Shown: positions 17,300 through 25,089 of the stretch, in pieces
Layout: each line of letters starts with the position of its first letter
How positions within the stretch are numbered: position 1 is the stretch's first letter
Origin: Amanita rubescens
Lineage: Eukaryota; Basidiomycota; Agaricomycetes; Agaricales; Amanitaceae
DNA: 31,567 nt
Direction of reading: 5' to 3'
NCBI GenBank assembly: GCA_015039365.1
Contig: WION01000577.1
Span: 1-31,567 of the forward strand
The notes under the pieces: model-generated
What the model was told of the DNA's origin: nothing
What the model saw: only the letters and a program-made list of their open reading frames with translations
Databases searched by the model: none
Position numbers and translations under genes: made by a program

Positions 17300-18733
17300 T
17301 CACGTTAGATCAATCACGTCACAAGTCTCATCCCTAAATGTCCGTGGCCTTGTACCCATTGCAGTACCTTGGTTGTTCTGCGCTGTTGCCTTGGCAAGCA
17401 TCAATGGCGGAACACTGGATCGTTGCACAGAGACAGAAGCCGGACGAGCGCCGGAATCATCCGAGTCGTCCGAAGATATCTCGATGACGGACGTATTGAC
17501 CGCCTTCGCGTTAGCAGCTCGTTTACGCGGAGAGGTTGACCGTGCTTGGCTTTCTACCAAAGTGCGTTTCAGAGATTTCCGTGGCGACTGGTGTCGTTGG
17601 GAATCCGACGTCTGCGATGAACTACCCTCCAGACTCGTCTTCGTGGGTCTCATCGTGTTTAGCCGGCCATGAGTATCGCTCGACGAGAGCACGTCCTCCT
17701 TGTTGAACGAAATCGGAAATGGTGGTTGCTCATCTTCATCTGATGACGATAGATAGCCGAACCCGGGCTTTCTCCGTTTCTCACATTTGGCGGCTGTCTT
17801 GGAGAATTCGGCGCGTGACTGTGTCATAAAAATGGGCATTGAAAATAACGCGTTGGATCCGCTTTCCTGGCTTTCTTCAAACAAAGCTGGTAGCACCATC
17901 CGTCCATCGGCTCTACGGCTAGGAGTCGACTGTATCGTCGCCTTTCTCTTCGCAAGCATGTCTTCAAGGGGTAGCTGCTGATCTGTGTCCGAGTCGTATA
18001 ACGGTTTCTGGGACTTTGATACCTTATTCTTTGACTGCTTTGTAGCGCCTGATTCTTCTCTAGCTTTCCCGTTCTCCTTCGAAGCCTTCTTAGACCTTCG
18101 CTCATTATACTCTTCGACGATCTCTGGTTCTGCCATTTCCACCATACATGCTGGCATCCACAGCCGCAGATGACTTGTCGGATCCGGAGGTGGCTTCAGT
18201 CCCTTGGTCTTTTTCCCAGCGTCGGAATCGGCATTGTCCCCTCCAACATCCTCCTCGGATGTCCACTCGTCCGTGTGCGAAGGCTCCCTCATTCTCTTGA
18301 TGCCTGATTCTGCCAATCGCACCAGCTGAGCGGGTGCCACTTCGAGACGATATTCTAAAAGCCCATCCGTGCTCGCATGATTTCGCGAAGAGTGGATCTT
18401 CACAATAAGAGGCCCTTCATCACCAGACTCTGGCGAGTTGAGACCCATCGAAGCAAAATGCCTCGCAACCATTTTCGATGGCGTATTAATAATGCGAGGA
18501 TGTGCCCGGTCCTTGCCTTTACGCGGTGTAGAGGGCATGGTAGTTGAGGACGAGCTATAGTCAGATGTTTCCGCGTTGATCACGGCCCGCCTCAATATTC
18601 GTAGTACGATCGAGTGCCACAGCAGCGTCCTAGATCGCTTGATAATCGCTTCTTTGTATCCCCACTCAAAGTAGAATTCACATGTAGCTGCCAGTTTACC
18701 AACATCTGGCTCCTTCCCCCAAGTCAGCTTCAT
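17300..18733 (-). CDS. C-terminal part of a GEN1/Yen1-like Holliday-junction resolvase (nuclease domain absent)
   Basis: A 477-codon uninterrupted frame. GEN1/Yen1 are XPG-family nucleases that cleave Holliday junctions. Residues 1-52 (LTWGKEPDVGKLAATCEFYF, EWGYKEAIIKR, LWHSIVLRILRRAV) match the segment that follows the XPG nuclease core in agaricomycete GEN1-like proteins. Residues 108-210 (LIVKIHSSRNHASTDGLLEY, QLVRLAESGIK, HLRLWMPACMVEM) match the chromodomain-like part. The remainder is disordered, with basic clusters SPRKSLKRT (383-391) and SPRKRAANAK (401-410) and two SUMO-interacting-motif candidates, VIEISSDDSDD (416-426) and VIDL at the C-terminus. The XPG N and I domains are missing: an in-frame TGA lies 33 nt upstream of the ATG and no nuclease motif is seen to 19240. 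It is therefore a 5'-truncated copy or an unusual nuclease-free paralogue. Confidence 0.78.
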   Translation of the reverse strand: MKLTWGKEPDVGKLAATCEFYFEWGYKEAIIKRSRTLLWHSIVLRILRRAVINAETSDYSSSSTTMPSTPRKGKDRAHPRIINTPSKMVARHFASMGLNSPESGDEGPLIVKIHSSRNHASTDGLLEYRLEVAPAQLVRLAESGIKRMREPSHTDEWTSEEDVGGDNADSDAGKKTKGLKPPPDPTSHLRLWMPACMVEMAEPEIVEEYNERRSKKASKENGKAREESGATKQSKNKVSKSQKPLYDSDTDQQLPLEDMLAKRKATIQSTPSRRADGRMVLPALFEESQESGSNALFSMPIFMTQSRAEFSKTAAKCEKRRKPGFGYLSSSDEDEQPPFPISFNKEDVLSSSDTHGRLNTMRPTKTSLEGSSSQTSDSQRHQSPRKSLKRTLVESQARSTSPRKRAANAKAVNTSVIEISSDDSDDSGARPASVSVQRSSVPPLMLAKATAQNNQGTAMGTRPRTFRDETCDVIDLT

Positions 18734-19240
18734 ATTTTTCTCGGCCGCGCATCGGCAAATTCATTCAAGCAATGGTCTGTAGAACTGCGATTTTCAAGGA
18801 TCAGTACATCTAGGCTGCCTCGGGAACTTATCATCAAACAGAAGTCAGTTGATGTAGAAAATAAACAAATTGGGAAGTACGTTTGTTACATTTTATTCTT
18901 TTTTACTGACTGCCACAAACTACAGTTACGGACAACAGTGGGTCTGCGAGCCCCGATTCTGCTTAGTATAACGGCACTTCGTAATATTCAAATTGAGAAT
19001 CAAGCAGAGAAGGATTGTGAGTGAGAACAGACTTATAAAAGGCAAAATCAGGAAAAATGGGGTGGGCCGTGCGGCGGCCGAGGGACGAGTGTTCGGGCAG
19101 CCCAGATCTGTCTTATGACCGCCGCTCTTCTCGTGCCGCGTTATACTCGGTTCATATGCACTCTTCTCTTCCAACGAATTGTAGGTTGTTTCCGTTCGAG
19201 TCGAGTACCTAAGCGCTAAGCCTTGGTTGGATCAACCTTG
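18734..19240. other. Spacer upstream of the GEN1-like frame
   Basis: Searched by eye on both strands for the missing XPG nuclease motifs; none found. No recognisable gene, RNA or tandem repeat. Confidence 0.4.
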
Positions 19241-19244
19241 AGAG

Positions 19245-19695
19245 AGCCACACAGGCGCAATATCTACATCGCAGGCTTGGAAGCACATATTGACCGTTTA
19301 CATGCTGAACTAGAGGAGTACTCACAATTCCTCTCCAGAAATAAGGCTTGCTAATGTTCCTGAAGGATTAGGTTTTGGGCCTGTTGTATTTGATGAATCA
19401 GAACACTACGAGTACCCGTACGCCATGAACCCCAAAGGTGATTCCCTACTCTAGTAACCATGGGTGTATGAGATAAATTAAAGAAAACAAGTTCTTGGTT
19501 GGATGTTTACAGCATGATGTGTCTGTCTCAGAATATAAGTTACTCGAGCTGGAACATGCAGTACTGTACTGCACATACTTGAAATCCTTGTATTCGGACT
19601 TACACGAAACGGCGTGGAACAAGAAACTGATGGAGATTCTGCAATATTCACAAGACATTCGCTTGACTCAACCGACTCTACCATCAAATTATTGA
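19245..19695 (+). pseudogene. Unidentified protein fragment with coiled coil
   Basis: Plus-strand pieces in order: AGLEAHIDRLHAELEEYSQF near 19275 (heptad-like coiled coil), a frame change, RLANVPEGLGFGPVVFDESE near 19345-19410, a likely intron starting GTGATT near 19439, then VGCLQHDVSVSEYKLLELEH, SDLHETAWNKKLMEIL and SQDIRLTQPTLPSNY to a TGA at 19695. The pieces look like one small helical protein. I cannot name the family, and the frame break near 19335 suggests decay. Confidence 0.4.
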
Positions 19696-19699
19696 GTCC

Positions 19700-20040
19700 T
19701 ACAAGACCCGCCTGCGCTGCGCTCCGACGGTAAAATGTAATCAATTACCACGTACTATGATGTGATACTATTTCAAAGTAAAAGATTTCATATGACCACT
19801 GTTTGCCAGTGCGAAAAAACCAAAGATGAAGAAGGACGACATTTTTTTCTGTCGTTTCCGATGTGGAAAAGGAGATTGCTTGACGACTATTTTCTTTACA
19901 TAAGATATATCACATACATCACAAACTCTGTTATGACTGCACTCAAATGCAATGTCCCCGTGATTGCAATTCCACGTAGTATACATTTGTTTTCGTCTCT
20001 GATTCTTTTGTCCATTGTATCACACCATCGATGGGGAGGT
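19700..20040. other. Stretch without a supported gene
   Basis: A 98-codon plus frame from 19762 and a 72-codon minus frame overlap here, but neither has recognisable features. Composition is AT-rich. Confidence 0.3.
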
Positions 20041-20257
20041 GTGCGGAACATTATTTGAACCAGTAGACAGGTTGTAATCTTCGACAAGCATCTATGCGAA
20101 ATGCTCAGGGGTAGCGATGGGATCTATAAAGACATGTTAAACATTTGGGAGATGATCGATTATGGAACATACCATTTAAATTCCACACAAACGTTTCACG
20201 ATGCTCTACATCCAACTTGAGGCATATCAGAATGAGCTGTTCCGGCCTGTTGTCCAT
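20040..20257 (-). pseudogene. SNF5/SMARCB1-domain fragment with premature stop
   Basis: SNF5 is a core subunit of SWI/SNF-type chromatin remodellers. From an ATG at 20257 the minus strand reads MDNRPEQLILICLKLDVEH then RETFVWNLN. A 49-nt intron (20124-20172, GTATGT...TTTATAG) follows, then DPIATPEHFA, TAG (20092-20094), then MLVEDYNLS in the same frame. This matches the first SNF5 repeat (pattern LIPIRLDI...DTFxWNLND...TPEHFAQxLxxDYNL), with TAG in place of the usual Gln codon CAG, a C-to-T change. After DYNLS similarity is lost. The exact splice and in-frame continuation show that a real exon pair was copied here; the rest of the gene is absent. Confidence 0.7.
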
Positions 20258-20950
20258 ACTATAAATTCCCTTGCACGCGTGATGAGATCAGGATAGCCTC
20301 GATTCTCGGATCGTTCGTGCGGACGAAGGACTGGGTAAACTAGTGGAAGCAGAGTCCTGGCTTCCGATGATAAACTACTCGCGCTCGTTGCGACACACGA
20401 CTTGAAAAACTTGTGGGCGGTCGAGTTGAGGACGGGTCCGGATTACGACGAAGAATCGCGAGACGCTGGAGATGGGCATGAACCGTTTGAATTCCCGCAA
20501 CCTGAAAGGTGAAGGGTTTTAGGACTAAGGATAGCCTGTCCGCCAAAGCTTGAGCACGGAGCACGTGCCGGTCATGTGACCTGCGTACCTGTAACCTACT
20601 ACCCATACGTTTGAGCTCTAAGCTCTTTCCCTAGCGCTTCGACTCCCGGTCCTCCGTGGCCGATCACATCTTTTTTTTCATGCTCTACCGCTTCGATCCT
20701 TTGCATTGGCCCAAGTGTAAGACAGGAGCCACCGCAAGCCAGTATTCCGCAAACACAATCTCTCCGCCCGCTGCGGCACACACAGTCTTGCGCTTTTCAC
20801 TCATCTCTTCTTCGCCGATGCCCCTGTGCAGGGGAATCTTAGCGACGACGACAGATAGGGTTTCTCGGCGAACGCTTCACCATGTCTCTCTACAGTATTC
20901 CCGCCGCTCTTCCCGTCTGTCTTAATTCTCCTTTGAAGTCCTCCTGCTGT
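20258..20950. other. Spacer between the SNF5 fragment and the next gene
   Basis: Several short open frames on both strands but no recognisable domain. The right end is pyrimidine-rich and probably serves as the promoter region for the gene starting at 21007. Confidence 0.35.
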
Positions 20951-20960
20951 CGCCCTTCTG

Positions 20961-20968
20961 TATATATA
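20961..20968 (+). promoter_or_regulatory. TATA box for the gene at 21007
   Basis: TATATATA lies 38 bp before the ATG, in a CT-rich context (CACCTCTCACTCCATCCGC) typical of fungal core promoters. The short spacing implies a short 5' leader. Confidence 0.5.
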
Positions 20969-21006
20969 GGCTAGCGACACCTCTCACTCCATCCGCTTTC
21001 TCGAAT

Positions 21007-22667
21007 ATGTCCGACTCTGCCTTCTACTTAGATCGTGTCACCTCTGACGACTACAACCGACTCATCGATAACGTACGAAAGATGGGGAGCCGTGCCCTGA
21101 TTAATCTCGAATACAAGCGGGATTTTGAACGGGACACGCGGAATGGATTTAAACTCAAGTCAAACGATGAAAAAATTGTTCCTTTCACTGCTTGGATCTT
21201 CGGAGAAATCGCGCCACGTGCCGTCGGAACACCTCACCAGGCTTCCGGGAACCACTACATTGGACGCCCTCCTGTGTGTCTTTATTTCTTTTCTGTCTGC
21301 GGTGTTTCACTAAACATGCTTGTTTGTACTTATAGAACTATAATCTCATTAATGATGACATGTGAGTGAAGGATGCTTTTATGATAAAGGTTCCCACCAG
21401 CGCTCCGCGGGAACTGATGTACCTATTTGACTACCAATTAACTGTCCTAAACTCGATGTGTTGGAATACAAGCCGACGGTATCACCGACTCGATGCCATT
21501 CCCGCGCCTTCGCCAAGCACGCTATACCCCGCCGCCGAGTAACTTTCCGCTAGCACTTACACGAAGACGAACAACTGGAACAGGAAAATGATCAGGTTCT
21601 TCGAGCATTCAAATCTATTTTATCTGATGCTAACCCATCCTCTGCAGAATGTCGAAGCAGTCGAATGGTTAAGTCCATCAAATCCGGATAGAGCTGCCGA
21701 CTTGATGTGTGTCTACATGGGCCCCAAATACGTCGTACCATCTTCTTCAACCTCTACATCGTCTGGCACCAAAAGACGAGGGCGCAACGGAAAACAACTG
21801 AGAATCATGGTATCAGCACCTACTCCGGTGGACGACTCAACGCACATGGAGCCTGTGCCCGTTGTTACTCCTTCGGGTACGTGATCCGACATGCAGCGCT
21901 TGCATAATGCTGACGTGTACTTCCAGTCTCGGAAATTAAACTTGGCGCTCACTACGATCCCCGTCTTCTATCCGATTACGGTGGCGCTTTGTTCAACCAT
22001 AGCCTGGCCAAACTAGTCCAAAGAAACACTGTCGACGAAGATGGGATACTGACGCCTCCTTGGCTCGAGTACGATAAACTGCGCAACGGAACAGTCGTTC
22101 TCACGAGGATATCAAAATTACTCGCAGAAAAAGGTTCATACTTCGTTTCTGTTCACCTAATGACCATTGATCCCTCTCAGTTTTATCAAATTTACGCGGA
22201 CAGAGTGAAAGTACTCATGCCCTCGCTGGAACCAATTGACGAGCGCTCTATACGTCTCTCTATCGACGACTACACCACCAACGAGGAGGGCATTCAATCC
22301 GACAGCAACAACAATTGCTTAAGAGGTTTTGACACCGTCTCGCCCGCCCGGGATAGCGATAGGACCGCTCAGGTACCGAGTTCTGACTGTCTAGTCGACC
22401 TATTTATGCTCATGTTTTCTTTCACAGTCGTCCTCAGCTAATCACTTAAAAGTCATTGACAGCGTTTCACCCCTAGCTCCGGGGAAAGGAATGCTGGGGT
22501 AACGATATCTTCTTGTCTAATTAATCTGTTTATGCTCACATATTCTCCCAGTCATCCATGGCCTCTTCCTCTCTTAGCGCGCCATCTCCACCACCGTGAA
22601 ACAGGCTAAGACCTCGGCGAGGAAAAGTGGGAAAAAACGTGAAATGGATACTATGAATATCGATTGA
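21007..22667 (+). CDS. Unidentified multi-exon gene, the most intact in the window
   Basis: Exon 1 (21007-21273) starts MSDSAFYLDRVTSDDYNRLI and ends NHYIGRPP at a GTGTGT donor. A 62-nt intron is followed by a 26-nt exon (NYNLINDD) and a GTGAGT donor. From 21400 to 21600 the structure is unresolved. A probable intron with GCTAAC ends at 21652, then NVEAVEWLSPSNPDRAADLM, MGPKYVVP and a Ser/Thr linker with KRRGRNGK. A 50-nt intron (21877-21926) and a 446-nt exon follow, carrying GAHYDPRLLSDYGGALFNHS, LVQRNTVDEDG, PPWLEYDKLRNGTVVLTRIS and IYADRVKVLMPSLEP. A 55-nt intron (22373-22427) leads to SSSANHLKVIDSVSPLAPGK. The end is either TAA at 22500 or, via further splicing, a basic tail (TSARKSGKKREMD) ending 22667. 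Soluble, possibly nuclear. Resembles uncharacterised agaricomycete proteins; no function assigned. Confidence 0.65.
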
Positions 22668-22707
22668 GGTGAATCATCATCGTTTGTTTCTTTTCTCGAT
22701 ATGCCCT

Positions 22708-22719
22708 AAATAAATAAAA
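22708..22719 (+). terminator. Poly(A) signal cluster
   Basis: AAATAAATAAAA lies about 45 bp after the last proposed stop of the preceding gene and contains overlapping AATAAA hexamers. It supports a plus-strand transcript ending here. Confidence 0.45.
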
Positions 22720-22848
22720 ATTGGATAAAAGGAGGAAATAGGCTTCAATACTTTCTACGTTACGACTCATTGCATATTACTGCCTTGGCTGAACTGATAC
22801 ATAAAACAATGATATAATCAGCCTCGTGAGGTCTTCTCTTTCTCTAGA

Positions 22849-23010
22849 TCACCCCTTCGGTGGCAGGAGGACGTCCATCCGCACAAACTCCGGTTGTTCA
22901 AAAAGAGAGAGAGGGGTTATCACCAATCCATAAATAAGAAACGTGCTCAGGCGTTCTCTTTCGTTCTTGTTTTGGAACATGCCATTCCTCCACGCAACTC
23001 GGATAACAGC
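22849..23010 (-). CDS. Last exon of an unidentified minus-strand gene
   Basis: The minus strand reads open from a TAG 3' splice site at 23011 to TGA at 22849-22851, giving 53 residues: AVIRVAWRNGMFQNKNERER, LSTFLIYGLVITPLSLFEQ, then PEFVRMDVLLPPKG. It is too short to be prominent as a free-standing frame. The residues are protein-like. The product is not recognised. Confidence 0.35.
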   Translation of the reverse strand, partial: AVIRVAWRNGMFQNKNERERLSTFLIYGLVITPLSLFEQPEFVRMDVLLPPKG

Positions 23011-23609
23011 CTACGACCATGTTGCTCACGTACGCGACAACCTTATGGCCACCTACAGCCAAACTACCAGTAATCTTCCAGTCCGTTACCGCAGCGGAAA
23101 CCAATGTTGTGACGTTTAGCTGACTGCTGGCTTAGTAATAGCGCCCTTATCGAATGGGTATACTTATCTACAACGGTCTGAAGTCCGCACGAGCCGTCCC
23201 GGTTCCTGTTAAAGACCATACCGCTCTCACCAATATAGGCGTGGTGGGTTCATCTATGGCAGTTGACACATGGATTACTAGACCATTGCCCTGCACCCCC
23301 GACGTTAGATGGACGAAAGTGGTGAAAGTAACGGACACGCACGCATTATTTTATTACTCAACCAAAACACGCAAATCCCATATGGAGTCGACAGAGATCA
23401 CATCTATATGGAGGATGCTATAGGGGATGTACTTTATTTGAAATTTGAGGCCAATGTAGTGGTTGACACCAATGATGACAAGTTGCCGCTGGTATTGACG
23501 GGTTTACTAGAAGTAATTATGCATTTGTCCCGAGTCGTGTATGCGTATGCCAGATAACTTGCAAATATCACTTGCCCGGGCTAATTGTAACTGGAATTCC
23601 GAGGCCCCC
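23011..23609. other. Ambiguous coding stretch
   Basis: Overlapping plus-strand frames (an 89-codon frame from 23154 and an 82-codon frame from 23309, the latter with GVDRDHIYMEDAIGDVLYLK) and minus-strand frames (SKPVNTSGNLSSLVSTTTLA) both have plausible composition. I cannot decide which strand is coding. Confidence 0.3.
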
Positions 23610-23880
23610 TCATTTTTCATATTGGCCAAGGATGTTGCGGGTTGTGCCGCGCAGGCGGGCGTAAAGCTTTAATTTGAACGCTGTCCGTGGTTGAGGTTTG
23701 ACGGTCCAACTAGTCACGTGATATACGGTGACTTCCGCAGCTTGGACACTGCGTAGCGATTCGTCTGGTGGAGGTGCTGCAGGGGGAGAATGAGCTGATG
23801 GGGGGCTCGATGTGCCAAATTTCCTGTTGGCTATGCTGAAAGTGAATACGGCAGCTACAGCTAGAGGAGAAGACGGGGGT
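23610..23880 (-). CDS. Unidentified Pro/Ser-rich minus-strand coding piece
   Basis: An open frame without an ATG runs from about 23880 to TGA at 23610. It reads PPSSPLAVAAVFTFSIANRK, then a PPSAHSPPAAPPP linker, then EVTVYHVTSWTVKPQPRTAF and LYARLRGTTRNILGQYEK. It may be an upstream exon of the gene ending at 22849. No family recognised. The stretch 23881-24190 holds nothing I can support. Confidence 0.3.
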
Positions 23881-24189
23881 TGAGTAGAGGGTGGTGGCTA
23901 TGTTCGTGGTGGAGAATGAGGTGGGAGAGTTGATGTGGATGCATAGCAGGTGTTCATACGACGCCCCCGGTCGTGTCTGACCGAATGGTCATACTATATC
24001 ATAGTCACTGTCGCAACGAACACCAGCGAAACAATGCTGGAGGCTGCTGTGGATGATGCATCCTAATAGCTGCTCGCCCTGATCGCACGGCTAGCAGTGC
24101 CGGAGAGTTGGGGACGTATGGTCAAAATGGGAAGAGGAGAAAAATGCCGATGATGATGGGGTACAATCGCGGGTGTACCCATGCAACGC

Positions 24190-24790
24190 CAAATGGCCGA
24201 TGTCGGTGTAAGAAAACCACGGGCGAGGGGGTGGAAAATGGCTCTAAAAAACCATGGGGGTACTGGTGTAAGAAAACCACGGGTCGTGGGGAACAGTTCT
24301 AAAAAACCATGGAGGTGTTGGTGTAAGAAAACCACGGGGGTACGTACTGGTGTAAGAAAACCACAGGCGAAGGCGTGGAGAATGGTTCTGGAAAACCATG
24401 GGGCGCCAGTGTAAGAATACCACGGGCGGCCCGGGGGGCATGGCGAACGGTTCTCAAGAACCACGGCGTGCTGGTGTAAGAAAACTGTGGGTGGGGGCGT
24501 GATGATTGGTTCTACAGAACCATGGGGGTGCTGGTGTAAGAAAACCACGGGCAAGGGTGGGCGAACGGTTCGCAAGAACCATGGCATTGCTAGTGTCAGA
24601 AAACCGTGGGCGGGGGCATGGCGAATGGTTCCAAAGAACCATGGGGGGTGCCAGTATAACAAAACCGCAGACGAGGGCATGGGGGATAGTTCTCAAGAAT
24701 GATGGGCATGCTGGTGTACGAAAACTGTGGGCGAGAGGCGGAGGAACGGTGTTGGAGAACCACAGGCCACGGGGCAGCAATGCTGCTGAG
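24190..24790. repeat. Minisatellite C, unit about 60 bp, roughly ten copies
   Basis: Units consist of GTGTAAGAAAACCACGGGCG, a G-rich linker with GGCGTGGCGAAC, and GGTTCTAAAGAACCATGGGG followed by TGCTG. Starts are near 24207, 24262, 24318, 24349, 24409, 24474, 24534, 24592, 24650 and 24713; two shorter units are about 30 bp. The GGTTCTNNAGAACC core is a near-perfect inverted repeat in several units. A 205-codon minus frame across the array is an artefact of a repeat unit without stops. Confidence 0.9.
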
Positions 24791-25089
24791 AAACCATGGA
24801 CAACAGCAATAGAGCAGTGGTGGTACTGAGGTACCAAGGACGGCAGGGCAATGCGGGGAGTGGTGGGGGCTAAATCACCAGGTTGCTAGGCGCCGGCATG
24901 ACCACTGGTGTAGAGGAAACGTTAGACGGCGGTTCGTAAAGAGTACGGTGGGGAAATCAAGCCTTGGCGTTGATAAGATAGACCCTAGATAGATGAGACG
25001 GTGAGCAGACGAGCATACAGCGCTCACGCGCTCACGTACCAGGGCAGAATCCAGATATGTACCACGACTACGATCGATGGTTTTTGGAA

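Noticed and set aside
24063..24680. 205-codon minus frame over minisatellite C
   Set aside because: The peptide repeats with the 60-bp unit and neighbouring frames are also open; composition reflects the DNA repeat, not selection.
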